Notes under the pieces: model-generated
Databases searched by the model: none
What the model was told of the DNA's origin: nothing
What the model saw: only the letters and a program-made list of their open reading frames with translations
Assembly (NCBI GenBank): GCA_902799685.1
Contig: CADCBO010000014.1
Location: 1 to 56,809 of the forward strand
Length of the DNA stretch: 56,809 nucleotides
Origin: an uncultured Bacteroidales bacterium
GTDB lineage: Bacteria > Bacteroidota > Bacteroidia > Bacteroidales > Bacteroidaceae
Direction of reading: 5' to 3'
In this document: positions 1 to 9,211 of the stretch, piece after piece
Numbering within the stretch: position 1 is the first letter of the stretch
Layout: each line of letters begins with the position of its first letter
Translations under genes and position numbers: made by a program

Positions 1-1043
1 CATCAAGTAAGGTATATGACGGTACGGCTCTTACTAACGACACTGTAAGCGCGTCAGGTCTTCCTTCCGGTTTCACGTTGTCAGCCACAGCGAGCGGCAG
101 CCAGACGGTTGTAGGCAGCAGTGCGAACGTTGTGAATGACGGCTATGCGATTCTGAACCCGGACGGTGCAGACCGCACATCGAACTTTACGAACGTGAGC
201 AAGGTGAACGGCACCCTGACTGTAACAGCAAAGGTTACCATTTATGGGGCACTGACCATCACAGAGGATGAGAACGGTAAAAGTGCCACAATAAATGCAG
301 ATCAGAATGTTCCGTTAGACATCAGCGATGATGTTGTGGTGAAATCTGTTGATTTTAACCGCACTTTCATACCCGGTTGCCCATCGACGGTTATGTTACC
401 GTTCAGTTATGAGTGCAACGGCAACGAGGGAGGTATATTCTATGAATTCGTGAAAGTGATTAAGGAGGGTGATGATTGGGTGGTGGCAATGCAGGAGCCT
501 GGCGTCGGAGTCAACAGCGCTACAATACTGGATGCCAATACACCTTATGTTTTCATGCCGACAGGTGACAGGTTGAACTTAACCAACATTCCGTCAGAAG
601 GTGTTACATTGAGCACGCTTGATGGTCCTGAAGAAATTACAGACGGTTATTGGTCATTCAAAGGAACATATGCTGCCTTGACTTGCGGAAAGGATTTCAG
701 CAATGATGTAAATGTATATGGATTTACATCCATTGACAAGCGTGAATATGAGCATTACGTGGAGGCCGGGCAGTTTGTCCTTGCTGATGACGATATGGTG
801 TTTTCTCCTTTCCAGGCATATCTGACCTGTTCAACATTTATTGGGACAGATGATATTCCGAATCAGATTACAGTACGGTTGTATGACAAGAACGGTATGT
901 TGACTGCAATAGGTGAAATCAGTATCGGGACTGACGATATTACCATAGATGTTTGGTATGATTTGAGCGGGCACCGTCTTGACGGTGAGCCTACCCGGAA
1001 AGGAATATACCTGCACAATAACAGGAAAGTCATGATAAGATAA
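1..1043 (+). CDS. Large surface/secreted protein with YDG/MBG-type repeat, 3' part only
   Basis: The reading frame is open from the left edge (first complete codon at 3), so the gene starts outside the window; about 346 residues remain. The first ~70 residues (SKVYDGTALTND, then a LSATASGSQTVV stretch and NFTNVSKVNGTLTV) look like the end of a YDG/MBG-type beta-sandwich repeat found in large bacterial surface proteins. The middle is a Thr/Asp/Gly-rich region with no recognised domain. The end, WYDLSGHRLDGEPTRKGIYL followed by a basic tail, closely resembles the end of the BspA-like protein at 22014-24569, which suggests a shared sorting/anchoring signal. A role in adhesion or at the cell surface is inference. 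Confidence 0.75.
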   Translation, partial: SSKVYDGTALTNDTVSASGLPSGFTLSATASGSQTVVGSSANVVNDGYAILNPDGADRTSNFTNVSKVNGTLTVTAKVTIYGALTITEDENGKSATINADQNVPLDISDDVVVKSVDFNRTFIPGCPSTVMLPFSYECNGNEGGIFYEFVKVIKEGDDWVVAMQEPGVGVNSATILDANTPYVFMPTGDRLNLTNIPSEGVTLSTLDGPEEITDGYWSFKGTYAALTCGKDFSNDVNVYGFTSIDKREYEHYVEAGQFVLADDDMVFSPFQAYLTCSTFIGTDDIPNQITVRLYDKNGMLTAIGEISIGTDDITIDVWYDLSGHRLDGEPTRKGIYLHNNRKVMIR

Positions 1044-1073
1044 GGACCTGAACGTTTTTAGGGTCATCACTTG

Positions 1074-1126
1074 GAATCTGTTCTGATTTGTTTCGTAAAA
1101 AATACGGAACAAATCAGAACAGATTC
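1074..1126. repeat. Long hairpin: 24-bp inverted repeat with 5-nt A loop
   Basis: Arms 1074-1097 and 1103-1126 are complementary over 24 bp with one G-U-type difference, around an AAAAA loop. The hairpin follows the stop codon of the upstream surface-protein gene by about 30 bp and is followed by a second hairpin with a T tract. It may protect the 3' end of the mRNA or act as a terminator, but it has no good T tract of its own on the plus strand. Confidence 0.7.
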
Positions 1127-1134
1127 TTAATAAT

Positions 1135-1167
1135 AGCCTTTCTCACAAAAGTGAGAGAGGCTTTTTT
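1135..1167 (+). terminator. Rho-independent terminator after the surface-protein gene
   Basis: Arms AGCCTTTCTCAC (1135-1146) and GTGAGAGAGGCT (1151-1162) pair over 12 bp with one wobble around AAAA, and a T run follows at 1163-1167. It separates the surface-protein gene from the leucine operon. Confidence 0.85.
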
Positions 1168-1169
1168 AT

Positions 1170-1177
1170 TAGTTTTG
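1170..1177 (+). promoter_or_regulatory. Putative -7 box of the leuA promoter
   Basis: TAGTTTTG matches the Bacteroidetes -7 consensus TAnnTTTG exactly and lies 20 bp before the leuA ATG, directly after the terminator T tract. No clear TTTG is found at the -33 spacing, where the terminator stem lies. The predicted leader is about 15 nt, too short for a leader-peptide attenuator. Confidence 0.5.
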
Positions 1178-1197
1178 CAGTTGAAACGTAATAATAT

Positions 1198-2724
1198 ATG
1201 TCAGACAGACTGATTTTCTTTGACACAACGCTCCGCGACGGTGAACAGGTTCCGGGATGCCAGCTCAACACCATTGAGAAGATTGAGGTGGCACGCCAGC
1301 TGGAGCAGTTGGGCGTGGATGTGATTGAAGCCGGATTCCCGGTAAGTAGCCCGGGCGATTTCAACTCGGTAGTGGAGATATCAAAAGCCGTGAGCAATCC
1401 TATTATCTGCGCCCTTACCCGTGCCGTTGAGGCCGATATAGACGCAGCCGCCGATGCGCTGCAGTACGCTAAATTAAAGCGTATCCACACCGGAATAGGC
1501 ACCAGCGACGAGCATATACGCTACAAGTTCAACAGCACCCGTGAGGAGATCCTGGAGCGCGCCGTGGCAGCCGTAAAGTATGCAGCGTCCAAGCGTTGTG
1601 AGGTGGAGTTCTATGCCGAGGATGCCGGACGTACCGATAATGAATATCTGGCACGCGTGGCCGAAGCAGCAATCAAGGCCGGCGCCACCATAATAAACAT
1701 ACCCGATACCACAGGTTACTGCCTGCCCGATGAGTTCGGAGCCAAGATAAAATACCTGATGGAGCATGTAGATGGTCTGGCAAACGGAAAAGCCATCCTC
1801 TCTACCCACTGCCACAATGACCTGGGAATGGCCACAGCCAACACCATGAGCGGAATCCTGAACGGAGCCCGTCAGGTTGAGGTTACCATAAACGGAGTAG
1901 GCGAAAGGGCCGGCAACACATCGCTTGAGGAGGTTGCCATGATACTCAAGTGCCACCATAACCTGCACCTGGAGTGCGGAATCAACACCCAGCGCATAAC
2001 CGCCGCCAGCCGTCTGGTGTCATCGCTCATGAGCATGCCGGTGCAGTTCAACAAGGCCATTGTGGGCCGCAACGCATTTGCGCACTCCAGCGGCATACAC
2101 CAGGACGGCGTGCTCAAGAACACCAGCACGTATGAGATAATAGACCCAAAGGATGTGGGCCTGGAGGAAGCTAACATAGTTATGACTGCCCGGTCCGGCC
2201 GAGCCGCACTCAAGCATCGTCTCACAGCTCTGGGTGTAAAGGTGGATGTCATAGCCATGAACCGCATATATGAGGCCTTCCTGAAGCTGGCCGACAAGAA
2301 AAAGGAGCTTACCGACGATGACATACTGATGCTGGCCGGGGCCGATGTAGCCGCCAAGCGTCATGTGAAGCTGGAGGCGCTGGAGGTGACCACCGGAAAA
2401 GGTGTGGTGCCTAATGCCACCATACGTCTGAACGTTGATGGCCGTTCATTCGGTGCCCAGTCAACCGGAAACGGACCGCTGGATGCATCGATCAAGGCAC
2501 TCAAGCAGATAATCCACCGCACCATGACGCTTAAGGAGATGACAATCCAGGCGCTGTCCAAGGGATCGGACGATATGTGTAAGGTACACATGCAGGTGGA
2601 GAATGACGGGCATCTGTACTACGGATTCGGGTCGGACACCGATATAGTTACCGCCAGCGTGGAGGCTTATATAGACTGTATAAACAAATTCAAACCTGAG
2701 AGTGATGGGAAAGACGCTGTTTGA
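1198..2724 (+). CDS. leuA: 2-isopropylmalate synthase
   Basis: Condenses 2-ketoisovalerate with acetyl-CoA, the first committed step of leucine synthesis, in the cytoplasm. The 508-residue protein begins with the HMGL-like catalytic signature [12 protein letters not shown], has the metal-binding HCHND motif and the NGVGERAGN loop, and ends with a LeuA allosteric domain (about residues 385-508), so leucine feedback inhibition is expected. Its length is normal for bacterial LeuA. The ATG at 1198 lies just before the conserved FFDTTLRDG. It is the first gene of the operon and its 3' end overlaps leuC by 20 bp, suggesting translational coupling. A second synthase-like domain lies further along the operon; this one is the better match to true LeuA. 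Confidence 0.95.
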   Translation: MSDRLIFFDTTLRDGEQVPGCQLNTIEKIEVARQLEQLGVDVIEAGFPVSSPGDFNSVVEISKAVSNPIICALTRAVEADIDAAADALQYAKLKRIHTGIGTSDEHIRYKFNSTREEILERAVAAVKYAASKRCEVEFYAEDAGRTDNEYLARVAEAAIKAGATIINIPDTTGYCLPDEFGAKIKYLMEHVDGLANGKAILSTHCHNDLGMATANTMSGILNGARQVEVTINGVGERAGNTSLEEVAMILKCHHNLHLECGINTQRITAASRLVSSLMSMPVQFNKAIVGRNAFAHSSGIHQDGVLKNTSTYEIIDPKDVGLEEANIVMTARSGRAALKHRLTALGVKVDVIAMNRIYEAFLKLADKKKELTDDDILMLAGADVAAKRHVKLEALEVTTGKGVVPNATIRLNVDGRSFGAQSTGNGPLDASIKALKQIIHRTMTLKEMTIQALSKGSDDMCKVHMQVENDGHLYYGFGSDTDIVTASVEAYIDCINKFKPESDGKDAV

Positions 2725-4099
2725 CAAGATATGGAGCGCCCATGTGGTGCAGTCTGTCCCCGACGGACCTGACGTACTTTATATAGACCGCCTGTACTGC
2801 CACGAGGTTACCACCCCACAGGCGTTTGATGCTATCCGTGACAAGGGCTGCGGAGTGCTGCGCCCCGACAAGGTGTTTGCTATGCCTGACCACAATACGC
2901 CGTCACACTGTCAGGACAGCATAGAAGACCCCGTGGGCCGTAAGCAGGTGGAGACACTGGAGCGTAACTGCCGCGAGTTTGGGATAAAATGCTTCGGTAT
3001 GGGTACTCCCGATAACGGAATAATACATGTGGTGGGCCCGGAGAAAGGGTTGTCGCTGCCCGGAATGACCATCATGTGCGGCGACTCGCACACCTCAACA
3101 CACGGTGCTCTGGGTGCTGTGGCAATGGGTATAGGCACATCACAGGTGGCGCAGATACTGGCATCAGAGTGCATACTTCAGTTCAAGCCCAAGACCATGC
3201 GCATAAATATTGAAGGTAAGCTGGGCAAGGGTGTTACCGCCAAGGATGTGGCATTGTACATAATGGCCCAGATGACCACATCGGGTGCAACGGGATATGC
3301 AGTGGAGTATGCAGGACAGGTAGTGCGCGAGATGTCTATGGAGGGCAGGCTCACGCTGTCCAACCTGTCCATAGAGATGGGCAGCCGTGCCGGTCTGATT
3401 GCCCCCGATGAGACCACGTTCAGCTGGCTGCGCGGGCGCGAGTATGCGCCCAAGGGTGCCGATTGGGACCGTGCGGTAGCCACCTGGCGCGAGCTGCGCA
3501 CTGATGACGACGCCCGTTTTGACCGCGAGGTAACATTCTATGCCGATGACATTGCACCGCGCATTACCTACGGAACCAATCCCGGTGCCGGAATTGCAAT
3601 TGACGGCACCGTTCCCGTATATGAAGGATTGTCTGATGCGGAGCGTGAGCAGCTGAAAGTTCAGCTGGACTACATGCAGTTCAAGCCTGGGCAGAAACTG
3701 GAGGGCACACCTGTAGATTGGTGTTTCCTGGGCGCCTGCACCAATGGCCGCATTGAGGATTTCCGCGCGTTTGCAAGCGTGGTGCGCGGACAGCACAAGG
3801 CTCCAGGGGTAACCGCCTGGCTGGTACCCGGATCATGGGCTGTGCGCCGTCAGATAATAGAGGAGGGTATAGACAAGATACTTGAGGAGGCCGGTTTTGA
3901 GCTGCGTCTGCCTTCATGCTCGGCCTGTCTGGCCATGAACCCCGATAAGGTTCCGGCAGGGAAGCTTTGCATATCCACCTCAAACCGGAACTTTGTGGGC
4001 CGTCAGGGCCCCGGCTCCAGAACCGTTCTGGCCAGTCCGCTCACTGTGGCTGCCAGCGCTATAACCGGAGTGATAACTGACCCCCGTAAAATGTTATGA
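2705..4099 (+). CDS. leuC: 3-isopropylmalate dehydratase, large subunit
   Basis: The aconitase-family large subunit isomerises 2- to 3-isopropylmalate together with LeuD. About 464 residues begin [15 protein letters not shown], the usual LeuC start. The frame also offers a GTG one codon upstream (2702), but the ATG at 2705 fits the family better. Visible motifs are [35 protein letters not shown], and the iron-sulfur cluster cysteines in FLGACTNGR and [12 protein letters not shown]. It overlaps leuA by 20 bp and its stop overlaps the next start (ATGA), so the three genes are probably translated in a coupled way. If the leuD-fused synthase makes citramalate, LeuC would also serve that branch. 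Confidence 0.95.
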   Translation: MGKTLFDKIWSAHVVQSVPDGPDVLYIDRLYCHEVTTPQAFDAIRDKGCGVLRPDKVFAMPDHNTPSHCQDSIEDPVGRKQVETLERNCREFGIKCFGMGTPDNGIIHVVGPEKGLSLPGMTIMCGDSHTSTHGALGAVAMGIGTSQVAQILASECILQFKPKTMRINIEGKLGKGVTAKDVALYIMAQMTTSGATGYAVEYAGQVVREMSMEGRLTLSNLSIEMGSRAGLIAPDETTFSWLRGREYAPKGADWDRAVATWRELRTDDDARFDREVTFYADDIAPRITYGTNPGAGIAIDGTVPVYEGLSDAEREQLKVQLDYMQFKPGQKLEGTPVDWCFLGACTNGRIEDFRAFASVVRGQHKAPGVTAWLVPGSWAVRRQIIEEGIDKILEEAGFELRLPSCSACLAMNPDKVPAGKLCISTSNRNFVGRQGPGSRTVLASPLTVAASAITGVITDPRKML

Positions 4100-6240
4100 C
4101 TATGGAAAGGAAAATGAATAAAGTGGAATCAACCTGCATTCCCATAAATATAGACAACTGCAATACGGACCTTATAATACCGGCCCGATATATGGCCGCT
4201 ACCACCCGTGACCTGGGCTATTTTGGCGATGCGTTCATGCATGACCTGCGTTACGGGGCCGACGGCAAGCCTGTGCAGGATTTTGTACTTAACAATCCTG
4301 TTTACAGCGAGCGTCCGCATAAGGGCTGTCACGAGATAGTTATTGCCGGCACTAACTGGGGTTCCGGCTCCAGTCGCGAGCACGCCGCATGGGCAATTGC
4401 AGGATACGGTATAAGGGTGGTGATATCGGACCGTTTTGCCGATATACACCGCGGCAACCTTCTGAACTGCTTTGTGCTGCCGGTTACGGTGAGCACCGCT
4501 TTCCGCAATGAACTGGCGCGGACTGTGACTTCAAACCCAAATGCTGTGGTACGTGTAGATCTGCAGGAGCAGACAGTTACCAACCTGGGCTCCGGACACT
4601 CCGAGAAGTTTGAGATAGACAGCTACAAGAAACTCTGCCTGCTTAACGGCTATGATGACATTGACTATCTGCTTAGCCGTAAGGCCGATATCGAGGCCTA
4701 CGAGAGTCGTGCCGCCCGCGGGCGTTACATAGAGATTCTGGATACCACGCTGCGTGACGGCGAGCAGACATCGGGTGTGAGTTTCTCTAACCAGGAGAAA
4801 CTGAGCATTGTCCAGTCTTTGCTGTCGGACCTGAACGTAGATCGCGTGGAGATAGCATCGGCAATGGTTTCGGACCGTGAGCAGGATTGCGTTAAGGGAA
4901 TTGCCGATTGGGCACAGCGAAACGGTCTGCTGAGCCGCGTCGAGGTGCTGGGATTTGTTGACCGGAACCGCTCGGCCGATTGGATAATGGAGGCCGGTTG
5001 CCGCGTAATGAACCTGCTCTGCAAGGGCAGTCTCAAGCACGTTACCGCACAGTTGGGCAGGACTGCCGATGAGCATATCCGCGATATCCGGAGCACCGTT
5101 GAGTACGCAGTGAGCCGCGGTATGGAGGTGAACGTCTATCTGGAAGACTGGAGTAACGGCATGAAACGCTCATCCAAATATGTGTTTGACCTGATGGATG
5201 CCCTTGCTTCAATGCCGGTAAAGCGTGTGATGCTGCCCGATACGCTGGGTGTTCTCAATCCCGATACCACGCTGGAGTACTGCCGCCGTATGGTGGAGCG
5301 CTATCCCATGATACATTTTGATTTCCATGCACACAATGACTATGACCTGGCTGTGGCCAATGTCTATGCGGCTGTCAAGGCCGGCGTAAAGGGAGTCCAT
5401 GTGACAGTGAACGGTCTGGGCGAGAGGGCCGGTAACGCTCCGCTGGGTAGCGTAATGGCTATGCTCAAGGATCAGATGGGTGTTGAGACCGGACTGAAAG
5501 AGAGCCGCCTGTTCAAGGTGAGTCGTCAGGTGGAGCTGGACAGCGGCATACATATTCCGCACAACATGCCCGTGGTGGGTGAGTTTGTGTTTACGCAGTG
5601 CGCCGGCGTTCATGCCGACGGCGATAAGAAGGACAACCTCTACTTCAACGCCCTGCTGCCGGAGCGATTCGGCCGCGTGCGTGAGTATGCCCTGGGTAAG
5701 AACAGCGGTAAGGCCAATATCCAGATGAACCTTATGGCAATGGGTATAGAGCTGGACGAGGAGTCCATGCGCAAGGTTACCGACCGTATTATTGAACTGG
5801 GTGTAAAGAAGGAACAGGTAACACAGGATGACCTTCCTTACATTGTGCACGATGTGCTGCATCACGAACAGGAGGAGCAGCGCATCCGTGTGCTGAACTA
5901 TTCGCTCAGCCTGACGCAGGGTTTGCGCCCGCAAGCCACCGTCAAGATTGAAATAGACGGACAGCCCTATCAGGAGGCCGCCACCGGTGACGGTCAGTAT
6001 GATGCTTTTGTGCGTGCGCTGCGCAAGATATACGTCAGCCTGGACAAACCCTTCCCGGTACTGACCAACTACACTGTGTCAATCCCGCCCGGCGGCCGCA
6101 CCGATGCCTTTGTACAGACCATCATCACTTGGAACTTTAAAGGCACCGAATTCAAGACCCGCGGCCTGGATGCCGACCAGACCGAGGCCGCAATCAAGGC
6201 AACCGTTAAGATGATGAACAAAATAGAGACAATGATATGA
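4096..6240 (+). CDS. LeuD fused in frame to an isopropylmalate/citramalate synthase-like enzyme
   Basis: A single 714-codon frame encodes two enzymes. Residues ~1-205 are the small subunit of isopropylmalate dehydratase ([32 protein letters not shown]). Residues ~211-595 are a HMGL-like synthase ([23 protein letters not shown] at 411-415, NGLGERAGN at 439-447). Residues ~595-714 are a LeuA-type regulatory domain. There is no internal methionine or stop at the junction (around [17 protein letters not shown]), so the two parts are made as one chain. The synthase half resembles the second synthase found in Bacteroidales leu operons, a candidate citramalate synthase feeding isoleucine synthesis; its substrate cannot be read from sequence. 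The ATG at 4096 overlaps the leuC stop; ATGs at 4102 or 4114 (after AAGGAAA) are also plausible and start closer to the conserved LeuD region. Confidence 0.9.
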   Translation: MTMERKMNKVESTCIPINIDNCNTDLIIPARYMAATTRDLGYFGDAFMHDLRYGADGKPVQDFVLNNPVYSERPHKGCHEIVIAGTNWGSGSSREHAAWAIAGYGIRVVISDRFADIHRGNLLNCFVLPVTVSTAFRNELARTVTSNPNAVVRVDLQEQTVTNLGSGHSEKFEIDSYKKLCLLNGYDDIDYLLSRKADIEAYESRAARGRYIEILDTTLRDGEQTSGVSFSNQEKLSIVQSLLSDLNVDRVEIASAMVSDREQDCVKGIADWAQRNGLLSRVEVLGFVDRNRSADWIMEAGCRVMNLLCKGSLKHVTAQLGRTADEHIRDIRSTVEYAVSRGMEVNVYLEDWSNGMKRSSKYVFDLMDALASMPVKRVMLPDTLGVLNPDTTLEYCRRMVERYPMIHFDFHAHNDYDLAVANVYAAVKAGVKGVHVTVNGLGERAGNAPLGSVMAMLKDQMGVETGLKESRLFKVSRQVELDSGIHIPHNMPVVGEFVFTQCAGVHADGDKKDNLYFNALLPERFGRVREYALGKNSGKANIQMNLMAMGIELDEESMRKVTDRIIELGVKKEQVTQDDLPYIVHDVLHHEQEEQRIRVLNYSLSLTQGLRPQATVKIEIDGQPYQEAATGDGQYDAFVRALRKIYVSLDKPFPVLTNYTVSIPPGGRTDAFVQTIITWNFKGTEFKTRGLDADQTEAAIKATVKMMNKIETMI

Positions 6241-7295
6241 AACTTAAGATAGCTGTATTGGCCGGTGATGGTATCGGCCCCGAGATAATGGAGCAGGGCG
6301 TAGCGGTGATGAGTGCCGTTGCCCGCAAGTTCGGACATGAGATTGAGTACCGCGAGGCTATTTGCGGTGCCGATGCCATTGACAAGGTGGGCGATCCCTT
6401 CCCGGAGGAGACTTTCCGCACCTGCATGGATTGTGACGCTGTGCTGTTTGCAGCCGTGGGTGATCCCAGGTATGACAATGACCCCACATCAAAGGTCCGT
6501 CCCGAGCAGGGACTTCTGGCTATGCGCAAGAAGTTGGGACTCTATGCCAACATCCGTCCCATAGAGACTTTTGACTGCCTGGTGCACAAGTCTCCGCTTA
6601 AGGATGATATTGTGAGTGGTGCCGATTTCATCTGCATCCGTGAACTTACCGGCGGTATGTATTTCGGCCCCAAGAAAGAGGGCCCCGATGAGGCTTACGA
6701 TACCAATATCTATTCCCGCGCCGAGGTGGAACGCATTCTGCGTGTGGGCTACAAGTATGCTCTTGCCCGCAAAAAGCACCTTACAGTTGTGGATAAGGCA
6801 AACGTGCTGGCCAGCTCACGCCTGTGGCGCAGTGTGGCTATGGAAATCATGAAGGAGTATCCCGATGTCAAAACTGATTTCATGTTTGTGGATAACGCCT
6901 CCATGCGTATGATCCAGGAGCCGAGGTTCTTTGACGTTATCGTAACCGAGAATACATTCGGCGATATCCTGACCGATGAGGCATCATGCATTACCGGTTC
7001 CATGGGTCTGCTGCCCAGCGCATCGACAGGAGAGCATACTCCGGTATTTGAGCCGGTGCACGGTTCCTGGCCGCAGGGCAAGGGCCTGAACATTGCCAAT
7101 CCCATAGCTCAGATTCTGAGTGTGGCCATGCTGTACGAGTATTTCGGCCTCAACGAAGAAGGTGCCCTGATACGCCGCGCCGTCCAGGCCTCTCTTGACG
7201 CTTGTGTCCGCACTCCTGAGATTCAGGTTGAAGGCGGTGCAGAATTTGGTACCCGACAGGTTGGAGAATGGATTGTAAATTATATTTTTGCATAG
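6237..7295 (+). CDS. leuB: 3-isopropylmalate dehydrogenase
   Basis: NAD-dependent oxidative decarboxylation of 3-isopropylmalate to 2-ketoisocaproate, the last dedicated step of leucine synthesis. The 352-residue protein has the family hallmarks: [11 protein letters not shown] at the start, [49 protein letters not shown] and the [10 protein letters not shown] / EPVHGSWP nucleotide-binding segment near the end. Its start overlaps the preceding stop (ATGA). It closes the compact operon leuA-leuC-leuD/synthase-leuB. Confidence 0.96.
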   Translation: MKLKIAVLAGDGIGPEIMEQGVAVMSAVARKFGHEIEYREAICGADAIDKVGDPFPEETFRTCMDCDAVLFAAVGDPRYDNDPTSKVRPEQGLLAMRKKLGLYANIRPIETFDCLVHKSPLKDDIVSGADFICIRELTGGMYFGPKKEGPDEAYDTNIYSRAEVERILRVGYKYALARKKHLTVVDKANVLASSRLWRSVAMEIMKEYPDVKTDFMFVDNASMRMIQEPRFFDVIVTENTFGDILTDEASCITGSMGLLPSASTGEHTPVFEPVHGSWPQGKGLNIANPIAQILSVAMLYEYFGLNEEGALIRRAVQASLDACVRTPEIQVEGGAEFGTRQVGEWIVNYIFA

Positions 7296-7345
7296 TCAAA
7301 CAACATGTTCTTTCAGGCTGCCGGACAGAAATCAAAAGGGGTAAT

Positions 7346-8458
7346 ATGAAAAGGAAACTGTTTTTGCTTGCGGTAATATCGGCTTTTCTGGCCGTAGTGA
7401 TTTCATGTGCATCGGTACGCACAAATAATAAAATACCTGTCGAGGTATGTAACATTGAGAATGAAGGAACCGGTAAGTTCCTGACCGAAGTTGATTATTC
7501 GGCCGATACCGCTTATATCACTTCATTTGCCGAGGATTACATGAAAAACTATGGAGCAAATGACAGGCCTCTGCCGGTAAAGGTTTCGTGGACAGGAGGT
7601 CCGGCATCCAGCATAGTATTGTCACAATCCAGGGATTATAAGAATACGTTCCAGGTTCAGGCCCAGGAATCACCGGCTGAGATTTTCAATCTTGTTCCCG
7701 GAGTGAAGTATTTCTACAAGGTGCAGGACAGTAACGGGACAGTGCTGAAAGAGGGATGCGTGATGCCCCAGGGGCCGCTGCGTATGATAAACGGTGTGGC
7801 GGAGAATGTACGCGACCTTGGCGGCTGGAAGGCCGACGGCGGGCACATCGCATACGGTAAGCTCTACAGGGGAGCCAGACTCTCATCGCGTATGTCGGAC
7901 AATGCCAAGGACATTTTCCTGAACCAGCTGGGTATTTCGGTGGATCTTGATTTGCGCGGCATAAAGGATAGTGAGTCTAATGCAGGCCGTGTGATTGACG
8001 GTGCTGAATACATCAAGTTCCCTGTAGAGAAGAATCTGGGCAGAGGCACCGGCAATACGCAGGAGTTGTATCAGCAGGCCATCAGGGCCATAATAGGCTA
8101 TCTGGGTGAAGGAAAGGCTGTCTATTTCCATTGCGCAGGCGGTGCCGACCGCACAGGCTCACTAGCTTTCCTGATAGAGGCTTTGCTGGGTGTGTCGGAA
8201 AGTGATCTGTCCAAGGATTATGAGCTGACCACATTCGCCGGCACCAATAAACGACTCAGGAACTACCGCGCCACAGAGAAAGAGACCCATATCCTCTACG
8301 AGCTGATAACGCATATCCGCAAATTCGGTAATCCCAAGACCGAATCCGTAAACCAACTGGTAGAGAACTGGGCCACCACCCGCCATTCGCCTGATGTGGA
8401 TCCTCTGACAAAGGATGAAATAAAACTACTAAGAAAATATCTCATTGTGAAAGATTAA
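7346..8458 (+). CDS. Lipoprotein tyrosine/dual-specificity phosphatase family protein
   Basis: A predicted 370-residue envelope lipoprotein. The ATG at 7346 gives a signal peptide ending in VVISC, with Cys21 as lipid site; longer in-frame starts would lie inside leuB. Residues ~70-140 look like a beta-sandwich (Fn3-like) domain. Residues ~148-350 match the Y_phosphatase3-type tyrosine phosphatase family: NVRDLGGW, YGKLYRGARLS, and the P-loop HCAGGADRTG, in which Cys263 and Arg269 form the CX5R active site. Such proteins dephosphorylate tyrosine or inositol phosphates; the substrate here is unknown. It lies 50 bp after leuB on the same strand and may be read through from the operon, but shares no obvious function. 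A strong hairpin follows. Confidence 0.85.
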   Translation: MKRKLFLLAVISAFLAVVISCASVRTNNKIPVEVCNIENEGTGKFLTEVDYSADTAYITSFAEDYMKNYGANDRPLPVKVSWTGGPASSIVLSQSRDYKNTFQVQAQESPAEIFNLVPGVKYFYKVQDSNGTVLKEGCVMPQGPLRMINGVAENVRDLGGWKADGGHIAYGKLYRGARLSSRMSDNAKDIFLNQLGISVDLDLRGIKDSESNAGRVIDGAEYIKFPVEKNLGRGTGNTQELYQQAIRAIIGYLGEGKAVYFHCAGGADRTGSLAFLIEALLGVSESDLSKDYELTTFAGTNKRLRNYRATEKETHILYELITHIRKFGNPKTESVNQLVENWATTRHSPDVDPLTKDEIKLLRKYLIVKD

Positions 8459-8463
8459 TAAAA

Positions 8464-8497
8464 GAGACCGGCTAAATTTTAGCCGGTCTCATTTTTT
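8464..8497. terminator. Bidirectional terminator between convergent genes
   Basis: A perfect 10-bp stem, GAGACCGGCT (8464-8473) and AGCCGGTCTC (8481-8490), extends by A-T pairs into the AAATTTT loop and is followed by ATTTTTT. It lies between the phosphatase gene (ends 8458) and the DUF3237 gene on the other strand (ends 8506). Confidence 0.85.
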
Positions 8498-8505
8498 GTT
8501 GCTTT

Positions 8506-9027
8506 TTACTTGACTTTCCAGACGTCAAGCGTGATGCCGCCGCCGGCACCGAATCCGGGCTGGCAAAGGAACAGGCACTCATTCATCCATGAGTATTTGC
8601 TGTCTTTTGGGGCCTCGAACTTGGGGGCGCAACGGAAATACATGCCGCCCTGTCCGCCCATCTTTATTATGCCGCAGTTGCGCACGTGTATGTTCACGCC
8701 GTCATCGGTGCGGATGCAGTAGATGGCCTCAATCTCTGAGCGGCCGTCAACCTGCAGCTGGTAGTCGGCACCGCCAGGCAGGACCTCGCCCTTGATGTCC
8801 GGACCCTCGAACGTGCCGCCGGTGATGGGGATGATGGTGCGTGTGCCCTTGCCGTTGTCGCCAGCCGAGAAGGCCTGGCCCAGGGTTACGTTAAGGCGTA
8901 CCACATACTCAAGTTCAGGAGCCTTGGGCTCACCGCCTTGCTGCTGGGGTGCTACGAATCCGAACTGTGCGTTTGCATTCACTGTAAATAATGCCATTAC
9001 GGCTGCTGCAAATAGAATCTTTTTCAT
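8506..9027 (-). CDS. Secreted DUF3237-family protein
   Basis: 173 residues starting MKKILFAAAVMALFTVNANA, a clear Sec signal peptide with cleavage near ANA|Q. The frame runs open far upstream, but this ATG (9025-9027) is the sensible start. The mature part has the DUF3237 pattern: an N-terminal beta-strand segment (LEYVVRLNVTLG), GGTFEGPDIKGEVLPGGADY, then a barrel-like C-terminus. Members are small beta-barrel proteins without an established reaction. It is monocistronic, convergent with the phosphatase gene, and has a near-consensus -7 box (TAACTTTA on the minus strand, 9069-9076). Confidence 0.8.
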   Translation of the reverse strand: MKKILFAAAVMALFTVNANAQFGFVAPQQQGGEPKAPELEYVVRLNVTLGQAFSAGDNGKGTRTIIPITGGTFEGPDIKGEVLPGGADYQLQVDGRSEIEAIYCIRTDDGVNIHVRNCGIIKMGGQGGMYFRCAPKFEAPKDSKYSWMNECLFLCQPGFGAGGGITLDVWKVK

Positions 9028-9090
9028 TGTTGTATTTTTTGTTTGTTGATGATTGTCCAAAGCGGACCTAAAGTTAGACATTATATCCCG

Positions 9091-9192
9091 AAGAACACAA
9101 TAGGGACGGTTCTTTTTGTGTAAATTCTTAGCTTTATCAGATAGTGGTTTTATGAAAAAAAACACAAAAAGAACCGTCCCTATTGTGTTCTT
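9091..9192. repeat. 31-bp perfect inverted repeat with 40-bp spacer
   Basis: Arm 9091-9121 (starting AAGAACACAATAGGGACGGT) and arm 9162-9192 are exact reverse complements over 31 bp, and pairing stops abruptly at both ends. The 40-bp spacer is AT-rich. Transcribed, the unit would form a long hairpin. It sits between the divergent DUF3237 and permease genes and supplies sequence close to both promoters. No transposase is present in the window. It resembles a REP- or MITE-like mobile palindrome, but the family assignment is inference. Confidence 0.8.
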
Positions 9193-9211
9193 GCTTAAAT
9201 TTGTACTCATT

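Noticed and set aside
831-1112. Open frame on the minus strand over the end of the surface-protein gene
   Set aside because: It runs antisense to a clearly coding frame and into the hairpins; the product has no recognisable features.
7268-7345. Upstream extension of the phosphatase frame into the end of leuB
   Set aside because: It would precede a normal lipoprotein signal peptide, which starts properly at 7346.
9116-9211. Upstream extension of the permease frame to 9116
   Set aside because: It would translate one arm of the inverted repeat, and the family N-terminus begins at the ATG at 9212.
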